From Clostridia bacterium (GTDB lineage Bacteria; Bacillota; Clostridia; DUPQ01): a stretch of DNA of 16,016 bases. The stretch's first letter is position 1. Each line of letters starts with the position of its first letter. The notes under the pieces were generated by a model. The model saw only the letters and a program-made list of their open reading frames with translations, ran no database searches and was not told the DNA's origin. The stretch is taken from the NCBI GenBank assembly GCA_030592085.1, contig JAUUZV010000032.1, positions 1 to 16,016 of the forward strand, in the 5' to 3' direction. Positions 7,698-15,914 of the stretch are shown piece by piece. Both the position numbers and the translations under genes were made by a program.

Positions 7698-8576
7698 ATT
7701 TTTCTTTTTATTTCTAACAAATTCAATGGCACTTTTACCTGCAATAGCTCCATCGCCCACAGCTTTTGATACTTGCTTAAATCCACCTATACAATCTCCT
7801 GCAGCAAATATGTGAGGAATATTTGTTACAAAATTCTCATTAACAACTATACTTTGCTTATTTAATTCTAATCCCATTTTCAAGGCGAGTTCACTCCCAG
7901 AAGCACTTTCATATGCAACAAACAATCCATCAAAAGTCACAGATTCATCAGTTGCTAGAATAGCACCACTAACTTTATCAGTTCCAATGATTTCTTTTAT
8001 AGGTTCTTTGATTACTTTCATTCCTTTAATTAATTGTTTCGCATCTTCTGACATATCTAATTCATTACCATTTGTATAAATTGTAATATTACTTGTTACA
8101 GGTTTTAATTCATATGCTTCATGGGCTGTATAATCTTTGTATCCTAATACTCCTAGTGTTTTATCTTTATAGAAAAACCCATCACAAACTGCACAATAGC
8201 TAACACCTTTTCCTTCAAATTTTGTTAATCCATTAATTCTTACTTTTTTTCTAGAAGAACCAATTGCAATAATTAATGCATGTGCTTGATATTTCCCTTG
8301 TAAAGTTGTTACTTCAACTTCCTCATAACCATTTATTGCAACAACCTCATCTTCAACAAAATCAACTCCTAATGCTTTTGCCTGTTGAACTCCATTATGT
8401 AATAGTTCTTCTCCACTAATTGGTTTAGGTACTCCATAGTAATTTTCTATTTTCTCTGCTTTTTCCAACGATCCCCATCCATTCGCAATAATGAGTGTTT
8501 TCATGTTAGAGCGTGCTGTATATAAACTAGCTTGTATTCCAGCCGGTCCTTTTCCTAAAATAATAATATCGTACAT
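7692..8576 (-). CDS. Thioredoxin-reductase-like flavoprotein lacking NADPH-binding motifs
   Basis: This 294-residue, two-domain FAD protein has thioredoxin-reductase architecture. The FAD motif GKGPAG is at 8-13, the redox pair C128-A-V-C131-D is in the expected place, and the C-terminal AAGDCIGGFKQVSKAVGDG closes the FAD site. The NADPH domain is abnormal: the usual GGGDSA-type motif is replaced by GYKDYTAHEA (145-154), and the HRRD-type 2'-phosphate site reads IYTNGNEL (166-173). This pattern resembles the ferredoxin-dependent flavin thioredoxin reductases described in Clostridium, which take electrons from ferredoxin rather than NADPH; assignment to that family is inference. Its start overlaps the membrane protein stop by 1 nt (TAATG), with an AGGAG site about 8 nt upstream, so translation is coupled. 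No thioredoxin gene lies in the window. Confidence 0.82.
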   Translation of the reverse strand: MYDIIILGKGPAGIQASLYTARSNMKTLIIANGWGSLEKAEKIENYYGVPKPISGEELLHNGVQQAKALGVDFVEDEVVAINGYEEVEVTTLQGKYQAHALIIAIGSSRKKVRINGLTKFEGKGVSYCAVCDGFFYKDKTLGVLGYKDYTAHEAYELKPVTSNITIYTNGNELDMSEDAKQLIKGMKVIKEPIKEIIGTDKVSGAILATDESVTFDGLFVAYESASGSELALKMGLELNKQSIVVNENFVTNIPHIFAAGDCIGGFKQVSKAVGDGAIAGKSAIEFVRNKKKNL

Positions 8577-9421
8577 TATTTGTTCTCCTGTTTTTTCTTA
8601 AACTTACTTAATAATAAGGAATAATCATAAAATATAAAGATAGTAAATAATCCAATGGCAATGGTTCCAAATATCCAGTTAAGTAATGCCACTACAATTG
8701 GTACATTAATTGAAAAAATTAAATATCCTCCCATTACAAAAACAATTACAAAAAGAGATACTTTTCCAAAAACAGACCAGTACGAACTAGCTAATACATA
8801 TTTTGATTTTTCAATTGGTTTTTTCCCAAAAAAGTATAGTCCTGGTATTTTATATGCAAAATGAACTATTATTAGTAAGGAAATCACTACAATCACAAAA
8901 CCTGTAACCAAAGATAATAAACCAGTATTTAAGAAAGTAGTCGTATTATTTTCAATAGCTTTTTTTGCAATGATAACAGATGGAACAATTACCAATGGTG
9001 TTACTGCTAAAAATCCTAAAAAGACAAGATAAAATTCAAAAAACACATATGATACTTTTATAAAATACTTTTTTACACCATCAATTATATCTGTTTTACT
9101 AGCTTTACTACGTATAACACTTTTGTAGATTAAGTAAAAATATCCTGAAGTAAATACTCCTGATAAGATACCCATAAAAATTGAAATCAATAATATCCCT
9201 AAAGCTATGTAAGGAATAACCCCTATTTTATAGACCTCTTTAGATAAAAGTACAATAGTGTCTGTTACTGATTCTGTAATAAAGCGATCATACATCTTAA
9301 GAAGAGACGATAATGGATTAAATAATCCGATTATCGATATAACGAAAGCTATAATAGAAAAGTAAATAAATATAATTGGCCTTTTCAAGTAATAAGTTAA
9401 TGCATCTCTAAAAAAATTCAT
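8576..9421 (-). CDS. Polytopic membrane protein of unknown function
   Basis: Not recognised as a specific family. The 281-residue protein has about six hydrophobic segments at roughly 15-34, 68-98, 123-151, 166-190, 218-238 and 241-265, separated by short Lys-rich loops, and ends with a basic tail (KFKKKQENK). No enzymatic motif is visible; it could be a small channel, a transporter-like protein or an integral membrane scaffold. The open frame begins at a TTG at 9433, but that codon is part of the ribosome binding site (GGAGG) for the ATG at 9421, which is used here. It is the first gene of a pair with the thioredoxin-reductase-like flavoprotein, with coupled translation. This suggests a shared function such as membrane redox or stress response, which is inference only. 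Confidence 0.75.
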   Translation of the reverse strand: MNFFRDALTYYLKRPIIFIYFSIIAFVISIIGLFNPLSSLLKMYDRFITESVTDTIVLLSKEVYKIGVIPYIALGILLISIFMGILSGVFTSGYFYLIYKSVIRSKASKTDIIDGVKKYFIKVSYVFFEFYLVFLGFLAVTPLVIVPSVIIAKKAIENNTTTFLNTGLLSLVTGFVIVVISLLIIVHFAYKIPGLYFFGKKPIEKSKYVLASSYWSVFGKVSLFVIVFVMGGYLIFSINVPIVVALLNWIFGTIAIGLFTIFIFYDYSLLLSKFKKKQENK

Positions 9422-9447
9422 GTTTTCCTCCAATATAAAGCAAGTGT

Positions 9448-9477
9448 ATTATAACATAGGTAAGAAAAAAGTGTAAA
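9448..9477 (-). promoter_or_regulatory. Promoter of the membrane protein/flavoprotein operon
   Basis: On the minus strand an extended -10 (TG, one base, then TATAAT at 9448-9453) follows TTTACA (9472-9477) at 18 bp spacing. The predicted start near 9441 gives a leader of about 20 nt that contains the GGAGG site. Confidence 0.7.
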
Positions 9478-9502
9478 TAGAACGTTTGAAATGTAAAATC
9501 TA

Positions 9503-9511
9503 TGTTATGAT
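9503..9511 (+). promoter_or_regulatory. Extended -10 promoter element of the 626-residue protein gene
   Basis: TGTTATGAT carries the TGn extension before TATGAT (9506-9511). No good -35 box exists at 16-18 bp; a TTGAAA at 9486-9491 is only 14 bp away. The predicted start is near 9518, leaving a leader of about 23 nt with AGGAG (9528-9532) 8 nt before the ATG. Confidence 0.5.
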
Positions 9512-9540
9512 ACTTTTAACAAGTACTAGGAGCTATTCTT

Positions 9541-11421
9541 ATGAAAATCACTCACAATCAATTAACTATTAATCTAACTGCTTTTTTACGTGACACAAAA
9601 AAAACTATTCCCATTAAAGTTAGAACTATTGACCAAGAAACCATAGAATATTCTATTAATTATAATAGTGAAACTAAAACATCTGTAGTTATAGAAATAA
9701 CTTGTGAAAATGATGATGATATTTTCCACTTAATTCCTTGTAATATTCATGGAGACAATAATCTAGAAAAAGCTAAACCTGGATATTTTCCTAATCTTAC
9801 AACAACACAAAGTAAACATATTACTTCTTCTCCTATTTGGGAATTTAAAGCAGATAGGGCCTCTCACCCTGTATCAATTATAGCAACATCAAAAGGTGCT
9901 GTTGGAATATCTGTAAATCCTTATATGAATGATGGAAAGCTAATTAAAAATGGTCTTTATTCAAAGTTACCATCTAGCGCTGGTGTTACTTTAGGATATC
10001 AAAATATACCTGTCACTTTTACTAGTAAAGAAAACATGACTCCTTCAACAATGGATACTTGCAACAATTTTAAAGCTACTGGTCATATTTACTTTATAAA
10101 AGGAGAAAACAGATTAGCTTGTCATAATATTATTAAAAATGTATATGAAACCTATCATGAACAACCCAAGTATAAACACACTCACAAAACCTATTTAAAA
10201 GAATTCTTGAAAAGCTATTCACAAATAAATTGGTCTGAAAGTGAGCAAGCTTTTACAAATATGGATTGTCAGCTTCCATCAAATCCATCATTAACTCCTT
10301 GGCGTCCATTAATTGCCACTGGTTGGACAGGAACAGGTGTATTATGTTATCCATTGTTATTATCACAATTACTATTAAAAGAAAACAATTCTTTTACCAA
10401 TAAACTTACTGAATTGTTTGATAAAATGACTAAAAGAATTAATCCTAATAGTGGGTTATTTTATGATTTAATAAAAACTCATAATGGTAGTGATGTTAAT
10501 GGATGGTGGGCAGGTTATATTGTAAAGGATTGTCATTGTGCATACACCAATGGTCACGGTATTTATTATTTACTTAAAACATATCAATTGCTAAAAACAA
10601 AACAAAATATTGACAAAAAAGAATGGTTAGCTTCTTCTCAAATTGCACTTGATACAATTATAAAATTACAAAAAAGTGATGGAAATTTTGGTTATACATA
10701 TTCATTAAATGAAGCTAAGATTCTAGATGATGAAGGTTTTGCTGGCTGTTGGTTTGTCCCTGCTTTACTTTTAGCTTATCAAATAACTAACCAGTCTAAA
10801 TATTTAGCAAGTGCAAAAAAAGGTATGTTATTTTATCATAACTTTGTAACAAACTTAACCTGTTTTGGAACTCCTATGGATACTTGGAAATCAATTGATG
10901 AGGAAGGTAATTTAGCCTTTATAAGAGGTGCTAGATTATTACATGAAATAACTAAGAATAAAAAGTATTTAACAATGCTTGAAGATGGTGCTAATTATGA
11001 ATATTTATGGCGATACTGTTTTAAAGCTAAACCTGAATTTCGTCCACTAAGAGATAGTACTTGGAACTCTTGTGGTGGTAGTATAACTTCTGTTTCTAAT
11101 CCACACATTCACCCAATGGGAGTCAATATAACGGCCGATTTGTTTTACCTTTATCAAGTGACAAATAATCCATATCATTTGTCACGGGCACAAGACGGGT
11201 TATACTGGGGTTTACAAACTGCTGACTTATATCCCGAAGTAACAGGATACGGCCAGTTAGGGGTTATGACAGAGCGTTATTGCCCTTCTGATGGCTTAAC
11301 AATAGAAGAATATGATGATCATAGCAAAAGTAGTATCTGGTTTACTTTTAACGGTTGGGCTGGTGTTTCAGTTCTAGAAGGTTTAGCAGAGTCAATTTTA
11401 CAAAATCACATTAAGTTGTAG
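9541..11421 (+). CDS. Putative (alpha/alpha)-toroid glycosidase-like protein
   Basis: This 626-residue protein has no signal peptide. Residues 1 to about 210 are beta-rich and read like an N-terminal beta-sandwich. Residues about 250-620 alternate helices with conserved-looking aromatic and acidic loops typical of six-hairpin glycosidase folds: PWRPLIATGWTGTG (253-266), WWAGYIVKDCHCAYTNGHG (322-340), KSDGNFGYTYS (378-388), WNSCGGSITSVSNPHIHPMG (508-527) and FNGWAGVSVLEGLAE (603-617). A catalytic pair cannot be assigned, and the specific family is not recognised; an unsaturated-uronyl hydrolase-, arabinofuranosidase- or trehalase-like fold is possible. The start is set by AGGAG 8 nt upstream. 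It is transcribed alone, divergent from the membrane protein gene, and converges on the response regulator with only 9 bp between stops and no clear terminator. Proximity to a polysaccharide lyase supports a carbohydrate role by inference. Confidence 0.6.
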   Translation: MKITHNQLTINLTAFLRDTKKTIPIKVRTIDQETIEYSINYNSETKTSVVIEITCENDDDIFHLIPCNIHGDNNLEKAKPGYFPNLTTTQSKHITSSPIWEFKADRASHPVSIIATSKGAVGISVNPYMNDGKLIKNGLYSKLPSSAGVTLGYQNIPVTFTSKENMTPSTMDTCNNFKATGHIYFIKGENRLACHNIIKNVYETYHEQPKYKHTHKTYLKEFLKSYSQINWSESEQAFTNMDCQLPSNPSLTPWRPLIATGWTGTGVLCYPLLLSQLLLKENNSFTNKLTELFDKMTKRINPNSGLFYDLIKTHNGSDVNGWWAGYIVKDCHCAYTNGHGIYYLLKTYQLLKTKQNIDKKEWLASSQIALDTIIKLQKSDGNFGYTYSLNEAKILDDEGFAGCWFVPALLLAYQITNQSKYLASAKKGMLFYHNFVTNLTCFGTPMDTWKSIDEEGNLAFIRGARLLHEITKNKKYLTMLEDGANYEYLWRYCFKAKPEFRPLRDSTWNSCGGSITSVSNPHIHPMGVNITADLFYLYQVTNNPYHLSRAQDGLYWGLQTADLYPEVTGYGQLGVMTERYCPSDGLTIEEYDDHSKSSIWFTFNGWAGVSVLEGLAESILQNHIKL

Positions 11422-11430
11422 TCGTCTTCA

Positions 11431-13047
11431 TTATAGTAACTGTCGATACTCACTTGGTGAAACTCCAAAACTCTTTCTAAACAATCTAGTAAAATGTGCC
11501 ACATCTTTGTAACTTAATTTATCTGCAATTTCATATACTTTTAAATTCGTTGTTTTAAGTGATTTTTTTGCTTCTGTCATCTTACAATTAATTACATGTG
11601 TTGTAAAAGATTGATTAGTTTCTGCTTTAAATATTTTACTTAGATAATTTGGATGTATTTGTAATTTTTCAGCTATTGAAACTAATGATATATTATCGTA
11701 TATATTATCTTTTATATATTTTAATGCTTTATTAACTAAAAAACTATTTCTACTACTTTTCTTTTCCATCATTTCTTTCATAATTTCATCCATAAAATTA
11801 TTTATAAATAAATTTATTTGATCTAAAGTTTTTAAGGTATTCAAATGTTTATACATATGATTTTCATTGCCATAATATCTGTGTTTATGAATTTCTAATG
11901 TATAAATAATTTTAACTAGATAAAATGTAAGCAAAAACATAATACGCTCTTTTTGTCTAATATCATTACTTAGGGCAAGTGAAATACTTTCGGTCATTAA
12001 TCTAATTACTTTTTTAACTGTTACCATATCACCATTTTTTAAAGCAAAAATAACATCATCTTCATTATTTTTCAAAGTATTATCAAAGTCATCAATAGCT
12101 ATTTTCTCTTTTGTTGTTTCAAATTTTTGATCAGAGTCAATAACAACATTTTTCCCAAGAACCACTCTATATTGTATGGCATCATTGGCTGTACGATTAG
12201 AAATTGCAATTCTTTCAATATTACCACAAAGAGAACCAACTCCTGTTGTTAAAATCATACCCATATTTGTATTTACCCAGTCTCTTACATCTGTTAATTG
12301 TTTAATTAATAATATCTTGTTTATGTCATCACCACATATAATTAAGCCTATTTTATTGTCTATATTAAAAGAATAACATGTATAAATTTTAGATAAATGT
12401 ACTTCAACATAGCTCATTATGGCAGCTTTATAAAAACTTTGATCATAAATACTCTTTCTCTGAGATATATTATTTGATTCATATTCAAGTATACAGGTTA
12501 TGAACTGTTTGAATTGTAAGTTTATGTCTAACATCTGTGCACGTTGCTGAATTTCTTCTTTATCTCTAAGTTTTCCTTCTAATAAAGTACGAAAAAAATT
12601 ATCTTTCAGTATTAAAATATTTTCTCTGAGTTTCTTTCGAATATTATCGTTAATCTTAATTTCAGCTAACCTATATTCTATTTCTTTTTTAGCTTCGACT
12701 ACTTTATTAACTAATTTTTCTTCATCTATTGGTTTAGTTAAATATGCAAATGCATTATGAGTAACTGCTTCACGTGCATACTCAAAATCTTTATATCCAC
12801 TAATTAGAATAACTTTAATATTAGGATATATTTGATTAATAATTTGAAGTAACTCTAATCCATCCATATCCTTCATACTAATATCTGTAATAACTATACT
12901 AGGCATAAATAGTTCTATTAGATCTAAAGCTTCAGAACCCTCTCTCGCCAATCCACATACATTTATGTCATGTTTTTCCCAGTTTATACTTTTTGCAATG
13001 CCTTCTCTTATTGTATTTTCATCATCTACAATAATTATATCAATCAT
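11431..13047 (-). CDS. AraC-type response regulator, YesN-like
   Basis: With the ATG at 13047 the protein has 538 residues. The receiver domain (1 to about 120) has the acidic pair D8-D9, the phospho-acceptor D55 in VITDISM and K105 in LTKPID. A long middle region (about 120-430) has no recognised motif and is typical of YesN-type regulators. The last 100 residues hold two AraC helix-turn-helix motifs, the second ending SKIFRK-like as FRKSFGVSPSEYR, and the first as LVSIAEKLQIHPNYLSKIFK. An upstream TTG (13062) is possible but AAGGAG sits 6 nt before the ATG. The start overlaps the kinase stop by 8 bp, so the two are co-translated. Such regulators usually activate nearby carbohydrate transporter and enzyme genes; the target here is likely among the neighbouring saccharide genes, which is inference. 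Confidence 0.93.
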   Translation of the reverse strand: MIDIIIVDDENTIREGIAKSINWEKHDINVCGLAREGSEALDLIELFMPSIVITDISMKDMDGLELLQIINQIYPNIKVILISGYKDFEYAREAVTHNAFAYLTKPIDEEKLVNKVVEAKKEIEYRLAEIKINDNIRKKLRENILILKDNFFRTLLEGKLRDKEEIQQRAQMLDINLQFKQFITCILEYESNNISQRKSIYDQSFYKAAIMSYVEVHLSKIYTCYSFNIDNKIGLIICGDDINKILLIKQLTDVRDWVNTNMGMILTTGVGSLCGNIERIAISNRTANDAIQYRVVLGKNVVIDSDQKFETTKEKIAIDDFDNTLKNNEDDVIFALKNGDMVTVKKVIRLMTESISLALSNDIRQKERIMFLLTFYLVKIIYTLEIHKHRYYGNENHMYKHLNTLKTLDQINLFINNFMDEIMKEMMEKKSSRNSFLVNKALKYIKDNIYDNISLVSIAEKLQIHPNYLSKIFKAETNQSFTTHVINCKMTEAKKSLKTTNLKVYEIADKLSYKDVAHFTRLFRKSFGVSPSEYRQLL

Positions 13048-14791
13048 ACTTTTCTCCTTCAAATGGTAATCTAATTGTAATTATTGTTCCATTATTTATA
13101 ATTGAATCTACCTCAATACCATATGCTTCTCCATAATAAAGTTTAATACGTTTTTGTACATTTCGTAATCCTGACTCGCTCCCAATCATTTTAGAATTAA
13201 TACTTTGTCTTATTAATTGTAACATTTCATTACTCATACCTTTTCCATTGTCAGCTACTTTAATTATTAAAATTCGATTTTCCACATGAGCATTAATAGT
13301 AATTAAACCTTGGCTACTCTTTTCACTCATTCCGTGAACAATAGCATTCTCAACTAAGGTTTGTACAATTAAATTTAGTATCTCAAAGTTCATGAGATTT
13401 TTTTCCATTGAAAAAGAGAAGCTAAATGAATCACCATATCTAACTTTTTGTATTGATAGATAACAACTAATCCCAACAAGCATATCTTTTATCGAAATCA
13501 TATCATTACCTTTATTAAATGTCATTCTATACATGGTTGATAAATCTAGAACCATTTTTGAAATGTCTGGTATTTGATGTTCTTTTGCTATCCAGTTAAT
13601 TGTATCTAATGTATTGTATAAAAAATGTGGATTTATTTTTTCTTGTAATACTTTTAGTTCTAATTCGCTTTTTACTAACTGTTGTTGATATAATTCTTGA
13701 ATTAAAATTTCTACTTCTTGCACCATAGAATTATATGAAGTATACAACTGTCCAAATTCATCTTTTCTTTTTTCATTAATTGTTTCTGAAAACTTACCTT
13801 CTCCTGTTTTCTTCATATGTTCTAAAATTATTTCAATAGGTTGGTCAATATTCTTTTTCACAAAATATATCATCCACATAATATATAAACTCATTAAAAT
13901 AATTATGCTAATTATTATTAGACTTTGCTCAGTTTGAGTAATAACTTGTGTGAATTTATCAGGTATGAATAAAACAATAGCTCCATCAAAAAAATCTAAA
14001 GGAGTGTAAATTAATCGACCAACACCATACCCCACTATGTCTACAGTAATTTCAAATTTTTCAGACAAATAAGCTTTTCTGTCGTAAATTATATGTCTTA
14101 AATCTATTTTTGTTAAAGTATCCACTTCACAAATGAATAAATCATCATCAAAATTAACTAATGCAGCTATTGTCTCATCTCCAAGTTTAGTACGTGAAAT
14201 TAATTCATAAAACTCTTCCTTATCATAATTAATACTCAAATAAACAGGTGTTGATAAATTTGAATTAAACTTATCAGCCCTATAGATAATAGAAATAAGT
14301 TGAAGATTATCTGAACGTTCATCTTTACTTTCTATCCACCTAATTGAATTATCACCTTTAGCATATTTGTCAACCCATACTATATCATTTATATATTCTC
14401 CAAATTGTACATTACCATATGAATCAATGAAAACTCTTTCATCTTCCATATATAGATATATACTTTTAATTTCTTCATTTAATTCTGCTTGATATAAAAC
14501 CTCATTTGTTATTGCATTAATTGCTTTATTTGTCCCTGTATCACCTAAAGTCAAACTTCTAGCAATTGTGTTTAAATGGCTACTATTACTTAACACAATG
14601 GCTATATCGTCACTTTTTTGTACTCTATAACTTATGTATTCATTAGATAATTTTGTAATCATGGATAAGACATTTTGGTTATTTTGTTCAGTAATAGCAC
14701 TAATTCTGCTATTATTAGCAATAATTAAAGTAAGTACCAACAAGATACCAATGGATAAAGATATTATCAATTTAGCCTTAATACTTTTCAA
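13040..14791 (-). CDS. Sensor histidine kinase, YesM-like (His_kinase/PF06580 type)
   Basis: This 583-residue membrane kinase is the partner of the downstream regulator. A membrane helix at about 7-26 and a second at about 289-312 enclose a roughly 260-residue extracellular sensor region (probably Cache-like). A HAMP linker follows at about 313-365, then the phospho-acceptor motif KINPHFLYNTL with H389. The ATPase domain shows the N-box LVENAIVHG (479-487), DNGKG (514-518) and SGLRNVQKR (540-548). The start is TTG at 14791: an in-frame TGA lies a few codons upstream, no ATG is near, and a GGG-containing purine-rich site is about 7 nt away. The upstream UROD-like gene ends 64 nt before it without a visible terminator, so read-through is likely. 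The extracellular domain presumably senses a saccharide, but the ligand is unknown. Confidence 0.93.
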   Translation of the reverse strand: MKSIKAKLIISLSIGILLVLTLIIANNSRISAITEQNNQNVLSMITKLSNEYISYRVQKSDDIAIVLSNSSHLNTIARSLTLGDTGTNKAINAITNEVLYQAELNEEIKSIYLYMEDERVFIDSYGNVQFGEYINDIVWVDKYAKGDNSIRWIESKDERSDNLQLISIIYRADKFNSNLSTPVYLSINYDKEEFYELISRTKLGDETIAALVNFDDDLFICEVDTLTKIDLRHIIYDRKAYLSEKFEITVDIVGYGVGRLIYTPLDFFDGAIVLFIPDKFTQVITQTEQSLIIISIIILMSLYIMWMIYFVKKNIDQPIEIILEHMKKTGEGKFSETINEKRKDEFGQLYTSYNSMVQEVEILIQELYQQQLVKSELELKVLQEKINPHFLYNTLDTINWIAKEHQIPDISKMVLDLSTMYRMTFNKGNDMISIKDMLVGISCYLSIQKVRYGDSFSFSFSMEKNLMNFEILNLIVQTLVENAIVHGMSEKSSQGLITINAHVENRILIIKVADNGKGMSNEMLQLIRQSINSKMIGSESGLRNVQKRIKLYYGEAYGIEVDSIINNGTIITIRLPFEGEKYD

Positions 14792-14855
14792 TAGCTTTCC
14801 CTTTCACTCTACCCTTATTTTACCATTTATTCAAAAAGAATACATAACTTCTAAA

Positions 14856-15914
14856 TTAGCCTGCTTGTTCATTAATTTCTCTTACAATATCAATTGTTTT
14901 CAGTGCATCTTCTTCGTCTTTCGCTTCATACCATATAATTGTTTTATTTCTTTTTAAGAATTCTATATTTTCAGTAATTTCTTCATGAGTTAATAAAACA
15001 ATAGTTACTTTGTCTTGTAATAATTCTTCATATTGTTTATAAACTTCAATCGCTCTAGCACTATTTGGATCATTTGAAATTTCGATATAGTCAATATTTG
15101 CAATAGTTACTACGTCTGGTAGTATATATGCACCTAGCGAATGAAGATGCATAAAAACATGATCAAATTGTTTGGTTATTTGTTCTGTATAAGGTCGTCC
15201 AAATTCTTTGTAATGATCATTTGAAATCATTGTAGAAGCATCTTCTGAAATATGTCCAATACTATTACCAGGTAGCCATATATCAAAGCCAGTAATAATA
15301 CCATTATCTATTCTATCAACTAATTTAAGTTGTTTTTTTAAGGTAAACAACGCAGCGTCTGAGCAAAACTCCATTAGTTTTTTTAATTCATTAGGATTCT
15401 CATAAAAGTCATAAAATAAATCATTACCTCTAATTACATTAGCAATGTCCATTGGACCATTAGCTCCCCTGAATTTAACATAAAATTGATCTTTTGCTTT
15501 TTCTTTCAAATATGACATACCATCAATTACTAATTTTAAATAGATGTTATTTTCATCTAATACAAGAGAGTCAAATTGATTATAATCCTTTAAAACTTGA
15601 TGATGCCAAGAGGTTGTCTCTGAAAAATTCACATCTCCACCAATAAAAGCTGTATGTTCAGCTATTCCATACCATGGATTAGTAGCTGGATACAAATCAT
15701 CATCTATATGCTTTCTTTGATCCCAGTATTGTAAAAAATTATCAACTCTATCATCCAAATATATCTCCATATCATAAGGTAAATTATATGAATTAAGAGG
15801 TCGTTTATCTTTTTCCATCGAGGTAATCCCTTTTACTTGAATCAACGTTCCCTTTTTTGCATTTGTAAATGTTCTTGTTCTGTTAATTGTATTATTAACA
15901 TTATCTTTGATCAT
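14856..15914 (-). CDS. Uroporphyrinogen-decarboxylase-like (UROD/MtaA fold) protein
   Basis: The 352-residue protein resembles the UROD superfamily, whose members include heme decarboxylases and corrinoid/coenzyme methyltransferases (MtaA type). Supporting parts are the segment KFRGANGPMDIANVIRGN (147-164), the helical ENPNELKKLMEFC block (172-184), the FMHLHSLGAYILPD strand (254-267) and the C-terminal barrel end. The usual HxC zinc motif of methyltransferase members appears as H256-L-H258, so zinc could be bound by His-His instead. Heme synthesis is unlikely because no other heme gene is present; similar genes occur in clostridial saccharide loci, possibly for methyl transfer. The frame extends to a TTG at 15995, but AGGAGA lies 6 nt before the ATG at 15914, which also overlaps the upstream transporter stop by 4 bp. 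The substrate is unknown. Confidence 0.72.
   Translation of the reverse strand: MIKDNVNNTINRTRTFTNAKKGTLIQVKGITSMEKDKRPLNSYNLPYDMEIYLDDRVDNFLQYWDQRKHIDDDLYPATNPWYGIAEHTAFIGGDVNFSETTSWHHQVLKDYNQFDSLVLDENNIYLKLVIDGMSYLKEKAKDQFYVKFRGANGPMDIANVIRGNDLFYDFYENPNELKKLMEFCSDAALFTLKKQLKLVDRIDNGIITGFDIWLPGNSIGHISEDASTMISNDHYKEFGRPYTEQITKQFDHVFMHLHSLGAYILPDVVTIANIDYIEISNDPNSARAIEVYKQYEELLQDKVTIVLLTHEEITENIEFLKRNKTIIWYEAKDEEDALKTIDIVREINEQAG

Larger units (their letters stand above)
9446..9513. repeat. Near-perfect inverted repeat spanning two divergent promoters
   Basis: GTATTATAACATAG (9446-9459) and CTATGTTATGATAC (9500-9513) are inverted copies matching at 13 of 14 positions, 40 bp apart. Each copy contains the extended -10 element of one of the two divergent genes, so both promoters read CTATGTTATRATAC in their own direction. 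This could be a shared regulator site or simply two similar strong -10 regions. Confidence 0.6.

Noticed and set aside
11422..11446. Bidirectional terminator between the glycosidase-like gene and the response regulator
   Set aside because: No inverted repeat with a T-run could be found on either strand.
14792..14855. Separate promoter for the sensor kinase
   Set aside because: Only a weak TAAAAT-like box is present and no -35 element at proper spacing, so read-through from the UROD-like gene is the simpler reading.
14634..14957. Plus-strand open frame of 107 codons with hydrophobic content
   Set aside because: It is antisense to the kinase N-terminal membrane helix and the UROD-like end; the hydrophobicity is a by-product of AT-rich complementary codons.
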